Source: Triglochin maritima (Eukaryota > Streptophyta > Magnoliopsida > Alismatales > Juncaginaceae). Taken from it: a DNA stretch of 64,000 nt. This document shows positions 11,271 to 23,342 of this stretch, piece by piece. Within the stretch, counting starts at the first letter, position 1; the number at the start of each line of letters is the position of its first letter. Where the stretch lies: NCBI GenBank assembly GCA_963682175.1, contig OY821771.1, positions 16,181,001-16,245,000 of the forward strand, read 5' to 3'. Below the pieces are notes generated by a model. That model was not told the origin of the DNA. It saw only the letters and a program-made list of their open reading frames with translations, and did not search any database. A program made the translations under genes and the position numbers.

Positions 11271-14200
11271 GGGTACTCGATATCAGATCTTGTGCTCACA
11301 TAGTTTCTAATGTGCAGCAACTAAACAATAGGAAGGACCTCGCAAGATGAGAGATGATTTTGAAGGTCTGAAATGGTGCAAGCATTGTTGCGGTTGCACA
11401 AGGCTCCGTGTATCTTGTCTTGTCTAGTGGTTTAATTTTAAGTTTAAAGAATGTCTATTATGTACCTTCGATTAGCCAGAATATTATATCCGTATTTTGT
11501 TTAGATATTGATGGCCTTATAATAAATATTTCAAATTCTTGCATGTCTTTGTCGAAGAATGGAATTTTCTATGCAAATGCTTTCATAAAAAATAGACACT
11601 ATTTACTTGAATTGAATAATAGAAAATTTTTAAATATCAATAACAAAAGACTTAAGACAACTCACGTGAATGATACAATCTTATGGCACTATCGCCTTTG
11701 TCACATCACTGAAAAATGCATCAAGAAATTGCAAGAAGCTAACCTTCTTTGGTCCTATTGATTTTAAATACAGACATGCGAACCATGCCTTAGGGGCAAA
11801 ATGACCAAGAGGCATTTCAAGAAAAAAAAAAGTCCAAGAGCAAGTTACTTGCTGGATTTGATACACTCCGTTGTATTTTGTCCAATGAGTACAAGTGCAA
11901 GAGATGGTTATAGGTACTTGATTACGTTCACGGATGATTATAGTTGTTACAGTTATATTTATCTAATGAGAAAAAAGTGAATCCTTTGACAAGTTCAAGG
12001 AATTCAATAATGAAGTAGAGAACCTACTCAATATTAAGATCAAATGTCTACAAACTGATCGTGGAGGTGAGTACTTAAGTGCTGAATTCAACTCATTGCT
12101 AAAGAAGTGTGGTATTATACCTCAACTCACTCCACCAGGAACACCTCAGTGGAATGGGGTGTCCGAAAGGGGAAATAAGACATTACTCGACATGGTTCGA
12201 TCGATGATGAGTCAAGCTGAATTACCGCTTTATTTTTGGAGTTATGCACTACAAGTTGTGTCTTACACACTGAATAATGTTTTATGCCAATCCGTAGAGA
12301 AAACACTGTATGAGATTTGGAGTAGTAAAATACCCAAATTCAAGTTTCTCAAGATTTGGAGTTGTGAGGCCTACCTCAAAATTTTGATGTTGACCAAACT
12401 TCAACCAAAAGCGGATAAATGCTTCTTTATAGGTAATCCTCATGAGACAATAGGATACTACTTTTGGCATAAAACCTCCAATCGTGTGATTGTCGAGGGG
12501 GATGTCGTATTCTAAGAGAATGAATTTCTCAAAAGAATGAAAAGTAGTGGGAGTAGAGTGGTACTTGAGAAAACTCAAGATACCCTACAAGATCATGATT
12601 TGAATGATAACCTTCAAGATCATGAAGACCCAATTGAGATTCCTTTGGTTAGTGGGAGTATGAGAGAGCAACCCTCGCAAGAAATTGTGAGTGAAAAACT
12701 CAATCATCCCCACCTAGTGTAAGTTCAAGAATTGAACATGAACCAATTCTGCAAGAAATTATGGAAGAAGTTCAGGAAGTACCCGAGAAACCAATCGAAC
12801 TTAGAAGGTCAATGAGGGAGAGAAAGAAGCCTGATATATATTTAGGACTTCATGAAATCATGGTACCAGATACTGATGATCCTTAGACCTTTTAATAAGC
12901 AATGGAAAGAAAAGACTCTAAACTATGACTTAGTGCCATTAAAACCAAAATACAATCCATGTATGATAATCAAGTATGGGACTTAGTTTACCTTCCTCAA
13001 GGAAAGAAAGTCGTTCAAAATAAATGAGTTTTTAAGAGGAAGTTGGACATGGATGGTAATTTGACAACTTACAAAGAAAGGCTCGTAGCGAAAGGTTTTA
13101 CTCAAATTCAATGGATTGATTATGATGAAACTTTTTCGCTGGTTGTTATGTTGTAGTGTATTCGGATTATGCTCGCTATTGCCGTATTTCATGATTATGA
13201 AATATGGAAAATGATGTCAAAACAGCGTTCCTTAATGGAAACATGGAGGAGGATATGTACATGGTAGAACCTCAAGGTTTTGAAGATCCAAAGAATAGCG
13301 ACAAAGTATGCAAGCTTAAACAATCAATTTATGGATTGAAGCAAGCATCGAGGAGTTGGAACAAATGCTTTGATGAAGAAGTTAAAAAGATTGGCTTCGT
13401 CCAAAGTAAGGAAGAACCTTGTATTATACAAGAAGGTCAGTGGGAGTCACATAGTGTTTCTGATCTTATATGTCGATGACATACTCCTCATGGTAAATCA
13501 TATTCCTTTGTTAGAGAAAACAAGAAGTTCATTGAAATATGCGTTTTCAATGAATAACATGGGTGAGTCTCAATACATCTTGGGAATCAAGATATATATA
13601 GGTAGACCCCATAGACTCATTAGCCTAAGTCAATGTACATACATTGACAAGATTTTAGAGAGGTTCAGTATGAACGATTCCAAAAAGGGCAATGTGCCAA
13701 TGAGTATAAGTGTGCAACTCAAGAAGTCTCAACGTGCAATATCACGTAAGGACTTATAGTACATTTAAGACATTCCTTATGCTTCAGCAATAGGATCGAT
13801 CATGTATGAGATGACTTGCACAAGACTCGATGTCTTGTATGCTTTAAGCGTGACATGTCATCACCAATCCAACGCAGGTCCTGATCATTGGACTGCGGTC
13901 AGGAATATTCTGAGCTACCTTAACCGGATCAAAGATAAGTTTCTTGTTTATGGAGGACAAAGAGAACTAGTAGCCAATTGCTACTCGGATGCGAGTTTCA
14001 TGTGTGATCCAGACGATAGGAGGTCTCAATCAGGATATGTCTTTACTCTGAATAGTAGAGTCGTAAGTTGGCGTAGTTGGAAGCAGACAACTACGACCGA
14101 CTCAACCACTGCTTCAAAAGTGATGGTTGTTGCTGAAGCGAGCAAGGAAGGAGTGTGGATAAAGAAGGTCCTTGAAGAGCTTGGAGAAGTTCCCTTAGTG

Positions 14201-14463
14201 AGGGACGTAAAGAGCTATTTTGCGACAATAGTTCATCTATCTCGCAAATCAAGGATTCTAAATCCCATCATAAGGTGAAGTCCATGGATCGCAAATACTT
14301 TGTCACCTGTCATTTCATCAACGAAGACAAAATAAATTTATTATGGGTGGACACAAACATCAACACAACTGATCCATTCAACAAACCCTTATCCTTAGCC
14401 AAAGGCAAAATGCATTTCGAGTCAATGGGTTTGAAGAATCATGTAGAGTGGCTTGATGAGTGA
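11271..14463 (+). pseudogene. C2 copia pol: protease end, integrase, RT, RNase H (decayed)
   Basis: The order is copia-type. A protease-region remnant near 11270-11400 lacks an intact D-S/T-G site. A GAG-pre-integrase stretch (LWHYRLCHI) lies at 11408-11761. The integrase core includes DRGGEYLS near 12058 and the catalytic-glutamate region NGVSERGNKT near 12153. RT starts near 12960 (GKKVVQNK, then a stop) and continues at 13204-13479 and 13370-13759, with YVDDILLM near 13470. RNase H spans 13802-14463 and ends with a TDPFNKPLS-like tail. Frame changes or stops occur near 11760, 12515, 12720, 12885, 13025, 13155, 13430, 13760 and 14215. It closely resembles C1 pol, so the two elements are the same family. 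Confidence 0.85.
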
Positions 14464-14531
14464 TATGAAAGGGTTACCCTAGTTATTATAGTTTTATACA
14501 TTGAGAATGTATGTGAAAGAAAACTTTGATA

Positions 14532-14544
14532 ACAAGTGGGAGAT
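14532..14544 (+). promoter_or_regulatory. polypurine tract of C2
   Basis: ACAAGTGGGAGAT directly precedes the LTR start TGAAAGG at 14545. It is the plus-strand priming site of the element and matches the usual copia form (AAGTGGGAG). Confidence 0.8.
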
Positions 14545-16580
14545 TGAAAGGAATGTGTTCTAAAAGTTTTTATTAAAATCGTCTTTTGTTTTAAATAAAT
14601 GTATTGAACATTTTGTTCTTCATTAATGTATTCGTCTTCTGGAAGTGTTAATAAAGAGGCTCTTGGTCCTTAACCATATAGATCTAAAAGATAATTATTT
14701 ACTTAAATCAAAAGTAATTCACAATCATGGTAATTAACATGGGACATTAGTTACCAAGTTAAGATTGTCGTGTTGGTTAAGAGAGATATTGTAGTTGTAC
14801 AATATATTTAACAACATGAGTATATGAAATAGAAAATGTTTATTTCATATATCGAATTCACCTAACAAATGAAACATTATGGAATTGTGTTTGTGTCATT
14901 AATGTTTCATTGTGTTTTTGAATCCTAAGATATGAGACTTATATCTTTTCACATAAGGAGTGTATAATTTGATTATTATAAAAAGCTATCAAATTGTATA
15001 GTGATAAAGGTATTAGTTGGTTATACTTAAGTTGTCGGAGAAAATGTGATATGTCAAAAGATTATCATTGCCCCTCTTGACGTGAGTAGTGATATTGTTG
15101 GGCCGCTTGATAAAGTAAAATTATAATGTGTACAATATAACTTGTGTACAGTTACATATTTATAATTAGCTTGAGAGATCAAGAAATGAATATATAATAT
15201 AAAGTTGACATATTTTTACTTTGTATTATATTCTCAATATCATGAGGCAATGGATAGACACAAGTGATAATAAATATAACTAAATGGATCGTGTTTAGTT
15301 CGAGTGAGCAAAATATCTTTGTTATTTAGGTAACTATAATGTGTAGCTAGATATCGTTTATAGTTTATGATATAAAGTATTTTATATCATTTCCAACATA
15401 ACTTAAATCTTCCTTTAGGTCACACCATAGAACTGGGAAATAAGAAATTTTATTTTTATATTTTATATGATGTATTGAAATACATGTGGTAAAATATTAA
15501 AATAAATATGTCGTAAATCCGACATGGTTAGAATAATCAATAAATTTATATGAGATGTAAATATATTATGGGGTATAATGTTTCATATTATATTCGATAA
15601 TGTATTTCATATTATAATGTGGTTTGTAACATTATAAAATATAAATTTGTTAAAACCCCGAAGATCAATTTTTGTTGGATATTGATCCAAATTTTGGCAA
15701 AAGACAAAAAACAGTGCGAAACGGTTGAACGTTTTTGCAAAACGGTCGATCGGTGAATAGTAATTTCTGGTCCATTTTGAAAACGGTTGACCGCAGGGAT
15801 GCGTGGTTCGACCGAAAATAACATGAATTTTCTTATTGTAAAATGGTTGACCGGTGAGGCATTTCGTTTGACCGAAATTATCAAGAACATTTCTACATAA
15901 CCAAACGGTCGACCGACCAGTTGGCCGATTCGTTTGCCCGTTTGCCACGATTTTACCTGAATTAAAAAGAGACTTGCTCTAATCATGGATTGGATTTTTT
16001 CCAATTTGGTTAGAGGAGGTTAAGTGATAATTACTTGTTGAAATTTGATTGGTTTAGATGAGCTAAAAACAATAGATCATGTGTAGGTGGGTTACACAAG
16101 ATGTGAGATGGGGGAAGCTCTATAAATAGGCCCCTCCTCTCTTCCTTCTACATATGAATGAAAAATTCTCCTCTCCATATTTTTCCACCAAATCCATCTA
16201 AAAATTCCCTGGTTATTCGAGTGTTTAAGAGATTAAATTCTCAGGAGCATCAAAAGGGGTAATTAGCTAGATTATAGCCTTGAATTAGAGATTTATTGAC
16301 TAGCTCCAATCTCTGTAATCTTGTTTAGAGTTTGGTGAACACTTGGAGGAATTTTGAGGCGATCCGACGTGCAACACATCTGCTTATTGGTTAAAGGGAT
16401 TCAATAATCCCATAGGTATGATCTTTTCTACGTATTTCAATATTAAATAGTTAGTTACATATATTGAAATACAATAATGAATTTTGTGCATGTAAAATTG
16501 TTGAAAAATATGAAAATCGATCCTAAATGCTTGTTAAATGTTTTAAAAATATACACAAGTATAGGGCACGAAATCCTACA
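14545..16580 (+). mobile_element. 3' LTR of copia element C2
   Basis: It starts TGAAAGGAATG and ends AAATCCTACA, 2,036 bp. U3 contains a palindrome cluster (about 15718-15955), then TATAAATAGG at 16121-16130. The right end is followed by GGGTC; with no left end remaining, the target duplication cannot be checked. An internal match to the C1 LTR in reverse supports both ends. Confidence 0.88.
15718..16130 (+). promoter_or_regulatory. C2 LTR promoter: palindrome cluster and TATA box
   Basis: Between 15718 and 15955 are one exact GGTCGACC (about 15907) and several variants (GGTCGATC, GGTTGACC, GGTTGAAC). The TATAAATAGG box follows about 170 bp downstream at 16121-16130, placing the cluster in U3 upstream of the likely transcription start. 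Whether host factors bind the palindromes is unknown. Confidence 0.55.
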
Positions 16581-16678
16581 GGGTCTGGGCTAGGGCCTGG
16601 TTGGAGGTCATATTTGGCTAGGGTCGGTCTAAGCTAGGGTGGGGTCAGTTTGGCAGAGCAGGGGTTAGCACAATACTA
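16581..16678. other. 98-bp G-rich spacer between C2 and B1
   Basis: The spacer holds repeated 'gctaggg' and 'gggtc' words (gggctaggg, ggctagggtcgg, aagctagggtgggg) and no gene. It may be host DNA or a fragment of an older repeat. Confidence 0.5.
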
Positions 16679-17946
16679 TGATTAGTAGCATATCATGCAT
16701 CATATTCATGCTATATATCCTTTATTTTACTCCAATATTAAGTTACTCGAGTATTGTTGTAGTGTTTCAGGTGTTAGGTAATAAAGAAGAGAAAAGGGAA
16801 CAAAAAGGACCTGAATGCAATGAGAAGGACTGAATTGAAGACTTCTGGACCCATTTGTAATGCACAAGAACTGGATCGCAAATCAGGAAGGACCCAAGTG
16901 AAAACCCGGGGGCCCATATTGTGAAATGCAAAGTATTGTGACACATGACTTGAACCAGATTAATATTTTGCCGATTAAAGTCAAATCGGTTCAAGACAGT
17001 TGACCAGAGCTTCACCCAACGTGCAAATATAACATTTAACCTCCTGGAAGAAATCGGGACCGATCGGGCACAAACGATCCGCCACTGGCGGATCATTTTG
17101 CTCTAATTGATCCCAAAATTCTCCTGTGGCTCTGACTTGATTAATTGGGTGCATCAGAGTATTGAGAAAGTCATGACCGTCGTTAGATTGCTCCTAAATC
17201 CATCCAAACCCTTATTTTATATATAAAATACCAATGTCATTCCTCCTCTCCACCGCTTCTTCCTCCTTTCCCCATTAGAGTATATTTTAGTTTCCTGTTT
17301 TAGTAGTGTAATAAGGGGGTTGGAGAGGAGCAAACTTTGTCTTTTATTTTCTTGATCTAGTTTAGTTTTTGTTCATTATGTTGATGTTTTCCTTTGATGT
17401 AATTTTTTATGTTGTTGTTTGTTTAATCTAGTCTTCTACATTTCTTTCATGAGTTTATGTTCTTTTCATGATTTCTTTAGTGTAGAGATGAGTAGAGAGT
17501 AGTCCATCCCCATTGGGGGGTGGAGAAGAAGGTGATTTGATCATGTGATGGATTAATGTGTGTTAATCTTAATCCTTTGAGCTTTACATGATTCTCATAA
17601 CCATCTAATCAGATTTCACTCTTATCTTTGATGCGCTAATGCACTTGAATGAAGCTTAGCACATGCTTAGATTAGTGGGCCTATTTTATGGGGAATGATG
17701 ATGTTAGGATATGGATGGAGTGGAAGAGGGGAACAATGCATGTGCATGCATTTGCTCATGTTGGCTTTATCTAAATTAATGTTTTGTATGTTTTAATGAT
17801 TGTGATAAATCTTATTTATGTGGAGACAGTTGCATTTGAGTTATTTTGCATGTGAACGTATTAGCTTCATTTCAATTATTTTCTTTTATGTTTTAATGAT
17901 AAGGTTTTATCTTATTTCATGTGGAGGCAAACTTGAAATTGAAGAC
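16679..17946 (+). mobile_element. 5' LTR of gypsy element B1 (truncated by the A1 insertion)
   Basis: It starts TGATTAGTAGC and matches the B1 3' LTR (33007-34550) over about 1.27 kb, in places base for base (17340-17520 against 33660-33840). Then A1 begins at 17947. The remaining ~270 bp of LTR and all of the 5' internal region do not reappear beyond A1, so B1 had lost that part before or during the later insertion. A palindrome (GATCCGCCACTGGCGGATC, about 17078-17096) precedes an AT-rich TATA region near 17217. Confidence 0.82.
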
Positions 17947-18732
17947 TGATTGATCGTTTTATTTAAACCGTAAGTGCACGGCCGCGTTGAGGCGGTGGCA
18001 AATACGGGTCGTCCACAGGGAGGTGTGTCGACGCTTGGTTTGTGCGAAGACGAGTGGAAAGAAAGGGAAGAAAGATGTATTACACTACACTACACTAATC
18101 TAAACTAGTGAACAAGCAAAGCTGAAATGAAATCACTAAACAAACTAATCTAAACAACTAACGAAGAAGATAAAAAACACAGGTGTGAAAACCCCTAAGG
18201 GGTGGAGTGTGTGTGTGTGCACATGAAATAAGTATGGTGTTGAATGCATACAATAAGATCAAGTTAGTTAGTGTTTGTTAATGCATAAGAGGTACCTAAT
18301 GGCAAAACCTATCATTTACAACACTAACTTATGTGATTAATATGAGCAATGCAAGGTTGTTATTAAGAACATAACAAGCATGGAGTGTACCTAACTATGG
18401 CAGAAACCATCAAGTAAAGTCCTTATTAATTCAAGCAAGCATACTAATATTTCTCACAAATATTTATATCAAGCATTCATACCATCTACATAACATGTAC
18501 ACACATCTACTCCACCCCCCAAAGGGGATGGATCTACTCACTACTCATTACACTAAATACTCTAACAAAATGAAGCATTATACTGAAATAAAACTACATT
18601 AATCAAGCAAGAAATATTAAAGAAGCATAAAACAAAACAAACAAGCAAGCATGCATATGAAAATGAAACTAAGAGAGAAACAACACAATTAAAGGAAAAA
18701 CATCTATTATTAACTCACTCAATACAAGAAGC

Positions 18733-19882
18733 CACTAGTGCAGAATGCTCGATAGACGTCACCAAATAGACATCGGATATACAAACATCCGACGTCTATC
18801 AGTATAGACGTCGGATATTTGGACATCCGACGCCTATAGGTTTGTAGAAACGTCGGTTGTTTAGTATACCCGACGTCTATACCTCCTGAAAGAAGAAAAT
18901 ATTTTTTGTTTATTTTTTTGGATTTATTTATTATAAGAATTTATGTGGATTTCTTTTGTATCAAAAATAATTCAATTTTTTGGGATTTATTTCGTGTAAG
19001 AATTAACTCAGTTTTTTGGAATTTATTTTATATAAGAAATAACGCAATTTTTAGGATTTATTTCGTGTAAGAATTTATGTGGATTATTTTGTATAAGAAT
19101 AATGTGGATTTAAAAATAATTACATTCAAATGTGTGTTGTGTTGTACACATGTGTGTGTATGGTGGCATGTTTAGTCCCACATTGGAGAAAGTTTTTTAT
19201 TGGTGGAGTTGAAGTACTCCACCACTCCTTTACTTCTAAATGGTAGTTTGGTACCACACTACAAAATGCAAGTGAGATACATATATATATATTTAATGGT
19301 CAGAAGATTGGCATTTGGGCCACTTGGGAAAATTGGGCTTAAAATAGTTGCAACGTTTTTTTACTATTAACCCATGTATAGACGTCAGTTGTATAGCATG
19401 ACCTACGTCTATAGGTCGTGCTGTATGAATAGACGTCGGTCAATCTATATATCCGACGTCTATTGGTGTAATAGTTTAGTCCCACATCGGAGAATTTATT
19501 TTTGTTGACGTGGTTGATGTACTCCACCACTCATTTACTTCTGAACGCGAACGACTTGGGTCACCTGGGCATGTTGGGCTTGATATTCGTGTTTATTTGT
19601 CAAAAGATTGGCACTTGGGGCACTTGGGCAGCTTGGGCTTGATTAATGTGAGTGCAGAATGCCCGATATACGTTCCAATGTATTTTTTGTTAATTAACAT
19701 ATAATAGACGTCGGTCGTATATAGCCAACGTGTATACACTGTATAGACGTCGGTCGTATATGGCCGACGTCTATACAACAAGGAATAGACGACGGGAAAA
19801 TAGACGTCGGGTACTTGGACCGTTGAAATCCGACATCTATACCCCTATATACCCGACGTATATGGACTTTTCTGCACTACTG
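18733..19882. mobile_element. non-autonomous CACTA transposon
   Basis: It begins CACTAGTGCAGAA and ends TTCTGCACTACTG, inverted termini matching at 12 of 13 bases. It is flanked by the 3-bp duplication AGC (18730-18732 and 19883-19885). The empty site is visible in the related LTR at 57321 (reverse complement near 57940), which lacks the insert. Nearly twenty subterminal copies of TAGACGTCGG and its reverse are spread within about 180 bp of the left end and 500 bp of the right end. There is no transposase. The interior has two diverged copies of a segment starting GTTTAGTCCCACAT (about 19160 and 19473). Confidence 0.92.
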
Positions 19883-19981
19883 AGCCCTTCCTCCACCAGA
19901 GTTTTGCTTCAAGGCTTCACTCTTAGTAGGGAAGATGACCACCAAAGAGGGAGATCGATTACATGAGAGGAGGGAGAGTTC

Positions 19982-20032
19982 TATTTATAGCCATAGAAAA
20001 AGGTAATCCGGGACAATCCCCCGATGTGGGAC
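19982..20032 (-). promoter_or_regulatory. A1 LTR promoter: snRNA-type USE plus TATA box
   Basis: On the minus strand GTCCCACATCG (20032 to 20022) is followed 32 bp later by TATAAATAG (19989 to 19981). Sequence and spacing equal those in the solo LTR at 1720-1770. The copy at 57321 keeps the TATA box but has a degraded USE. Confidence 0.6.
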
Positions 20033-20495
20033 TAAACAAATACCAAAAATAGCCTAAACATCATCTAATACACACTCTCCTGAAGTTTCATTGGATCCGG
20101 GTAGATCCGGACCGCCAATTGGCGGTCTACAGGATCCAGATCCATCTGGTTTTGATGTTGGGCTTTGCTTGATGTATTTGTTGGTCTTTGATGCATCTAC
20201 TTTGTTTATTAGAGCTCCGACCCGAATCGAATTTTCAAAATACTCCCCATGATGGTGTGGAGTTTTCTGTTTTGCTCTTAGGTCCTTCGGTCTTACGTTC
20301 AGGTCCTTCTCCCTTGCATCTCAGTGCCCAGGTCTCACAATTAAGTCATTTTTCCTGCTTTTGGGACCTTTCATGGTTCTTCTCTTCAAACCTCTTTATT
20401 TCTAAAATTCAAACATAAAACTCGTCACGTAGCATTGCATAGGTGTAAGATAATGGATATAAGATACAAATATAAGCATGAAATGATGTCAATCA

Positions 20496-20513
20496 AATAC
20501 CCCCACACCTAAG
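20496..20513 (-). promoter_or_regulatory. A1 polypurine tract
   Basis: On the minus strand AGGTGTGGGGGTATT abuts the LTR start TGATTGAC. It is the plus-strand primer site. A near copy lies 1.24 kb further inside at about 21735-21750. Confidence 0.75.
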
Positions 20514-22059
20514 TTTTTGCTAGTCCTGAGCAAAACAAAGAAAGAGAAAAGCAAACGAGAAACAAGAAATCCTAACTCACTTTCGTAGGAATCACGGTTG
20601 CACTTAGCACGTGCAACAAGCCATTAAACCTCCTTGTTGCCAAGGAGGAGGAGTGTTGTCTCCTGAGGGTTTTCAGCGGATATACCAAGAAAATCCGAAC
20701 AAGATGCATTATTCAATCTACACACTCGACTCGTTGGACAAATTTTGTCGATCATTGGACGCGGTAATGCTACGGGCCGACTCTATATAGGTAATCAGTC
20801 CACACACCTAATCTAATGAACCATTCGTGCAAGTTAAATCAGAAATTAAGTTAAAGACATGGACAACCTCAACATCCTCAAGTGATACAAAGTGTAAAGT
20901 CCATTAAGGTTCTTATTTGCATTTTTTCTTTTCTCATTTTTTTCTTTTCTTTTTATTAGTTTGAGCTTCATTCTCCCAGGATCAGGTTTCGTGCATCATT
21001 ACCCATGAGGACTTACACTATCACGTACACCTTTCCCCAAATATTCACATAGGGCAATCCCTACCACCCGTGTAACGAGAGTTCGGTCGGCGCATCCCAA
21101 GTCATATGACTCAAAAGCACCAGGCACAAAGTCCCCTCAGACCTACTTTCCCGAGTGATAGGAGTCGTGCGAGAAGAGAGAACACCTACTCACTTATTTC
21201 TTATCTACACATGAACCAAAACCCCTACACTTAATGTCTAACAACAAGATTTAAAGGGTCCTTGACAACAACAAACTTCCTTAAGTTAACAGACACGAAT
21301 TATTGACTCATTAGGTTCAGGATGGACTTCTTTAAATGTTTGAGCACTGAAACCCTATGATTACTCACCCCCAAGGGAAAACTGGGGTGCATCCTAATGA
21401 CTAGATAAGTCCTAAAGCCACTGCACTAGATATCCTAATGCATCAAGTTCAAGACAATTTTGGGAGCTTTCTTTTTACTTTGCCTCTTAACGGTTTTGCA
21501 CATGCAAAACACACGCGAAACCCACAAAACATTTTCTTTCGCAAACACGTGAAGATTTTGAAAGAAATGTGGAAAATTTAAAGCACTAGGCAAGCAAAAG
21601 AAGACAAGTCACCCAAGGATCATGGCAAGCAGATATATTGATATTAAATGCAGCACACTAACATGACCCTAACAATGCACACAAAAGAAAACAAAAATCA
21701 AAGGAAAAGACTCGACTATGTACACACGTAAAATACCCCCCCACACCTACTTCATGCATTGTCCTCAATGAATGCAAGCAAGATACTACATGGATGTATG
21801 CATGAAACAGAAGAGATCTCACCAACATGAAGTACAAAGGTAAGATCAAGGTCATGTTGATGGACACAACCCCGATTTTCCTCAAAACCTGTGAGATACT
21901 TAAAAAGGGAGATAAAATACGTGAAAGAAATAGGGCCCAAATACACAAGGGTTGGAGCTCACAACAAACGATGCTCACTAAACGAGTCTTTTCTCTCTTT
22001 TTTTTAATACAAACATGAAAGCTCAACCACTCATGCAGGAGCATGAATGGTTGAGTGCG
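20514..22059 (-). other. A1 3' non-coding region between integrase and LTR
   Basis: About 1.5 kb matches 31.5-33.0 kb (plus) and 53.1-54.4 kb (minus). A 166-codon open stretch at 21658-22158 has no recognisable domain and overlaps the conserved non-coding blocks, so I do not call it a gene. The second polypurine-like tract is at 21735-21750. Confidence 0.6.
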
Positions 22060-23342
22060 AGAGAGGTTCATGAAGGAACATGACCTCCTCGACTTCGGCT
22101 GGTGCCCCCTCCAAGTAGGGTTTGAGGCATTGTCCATTAACTTTGAACACGTCCCCATTCCCAGGGTTCAAGATGTCAACCACTCCATGAGGTTAGACGG
22201 TTTGGACAATAAAAGGACCGGACCAGCGACTCCGGAGCTTACCCGCAAACAGATGATGCCAGGAATTTTAGAGCAACACCTTCTGCCCGGCCGTAAACAC
22301 CTTTCGTATAATTATGCGATCGTGAAACATCTTTGCTAGGGACTTATGAATTTTGGCATTCTCGTACGCATCATTACGTAGCTCTTCCAATTCCACAATG
22401 TCGAGCTTACGTTGTACTCCTGCTTGATCAATATCCATATTCAGGTTCTTGATCGCCTAGAAAGCACGATGCTCAAGCTCGACGGAGAGGTGGCAAGCCT
22501 TGTCGTACACTACCCGATATGGGGACATACCCAAATTGGTCTTGTACGCGGTGCGGAAGGCCCACAACGCGTCATTCAACTTAGTAGACCAATCCGTCCT
22601 CGAGGAACTAACCGTCTTCTCAAGAATTTGTTTTAATTGATAGTTAGAGATTTCGACCTGCCCACTAGTTTGCGGATGGTATGGGGTCTCAAGCTTGTGG
22701 GTGATCGAATATTTCCTCATAAGTGCTTCAAAGGAGCGATTACAGAAGTGGGTACCCCTATCACTGATTATGGTACGAGGAGTACCAAATCGCGCACAAA
22801 TGTCCCTCAAGAATTTGGTGGCCACCTTGTTGTCATTGGTCTTTGTAGGTATAGCCTCAACCCACTTAGACACATAGTCAACGGCCACCAGAAAGTAAAC
22901 ATTCCTGAACGAGTTCGGGAAGGGACCCATGAAATCGATGCCCCACACATCGAAGATGTCGACAACAAGGACATTTTGCAATGACATCATGTCACGTCGA
23001 CCAATCCTGCCAAGGTGCTGGCACCTATCACATTGCTTACAAAAGTCGTAAGCATCCTTGAAAAGAGAAGGCCAGTAGAATCCAGATTGGAGCACCTTGG
23101 CAGTAGTTTTCTTTGCTCCAAAGTGTCCTCCACATGCCTTAGAGTGGCAGAAATTGAGCACACTTTGGAACTCGGTATCTGGGACGCATCGCCTGAAAAT
23201 TTGATCAGAGCAGTATTTGAATAGGTAGGGGTCGTCCCAGTGAAAGAATCTGACATAAGATCTAAATTTGGTTTGGTCAGATTTTTGACCAACCCACAGG
23301 AAGTTGCTCGGTCACGAGGTTGTTCACGATGTCGGCAAACCA
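22060..23342 (-). pseudogene. A1 integrase (decayed)
   Basis: The longest open piece (22457-23161) carries the HHCC zinc-binding end ([11 protein letters not shown] ... CKQCDRC). The DDE core follows: D in [10 protein letters not shown] in ISDRGTHF and E in GQVEISN. It then reads [19 protein letters not shown] and ends [11 protein letters not shown]. Past a stop, the C-terminal part continues to about 22060 with a stretch of the type KLRSRWSGPFIV. Sequence and order are Athila-like. All three catalytic acids are present, but frame breaks before and after the core destroy the protein. Confidence 0.88.

Larger units (their letters stand above)
10897..16580 (+). mobile_element. copia element C2, 5'-truncated
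   Basis: This is a plus-strand relative of C1. It keeps the end of gag, a decayed pol, a polypurine tract and a 2,036-bp 3' LTR. Its 5' LTR, primer site and first half of gag are missing; the sequence starts in mid-gag exactly at the C1 LTR edge. The simplest reading is that C1 inserted into C2 gag and a later deletion removed everything to the left. C1 and C2 face away from each other and are similar along most of their length. Confidence 0.85.
17947..20495 (-). mobile_element. A1 3' LTR (with nested CACTA element)
   Basis: It runs from TGATTGATCG at 17947 to GTCAATCA at 20495. Without the CACTA insert (1,150 bp plus its 3-bp duplication) it is about 1.4 kb, the same as the solo LTR at 57321. 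In element sense it carries an exact palindrome, GACCGCCAATTGGCGGTC (20110-20127), a USE match (20022-20032), a TATA box (19982-19989) and the conserved U5 block near 17970-18030. Confidence 0.92.

Noticed and set aside
21658..22158. 166-codon minus-strand frame after the A1 integrase
   Set aside because: It overlaps non-coding blocks conserved as DNA in B1 and B2, where the frame is not kept.
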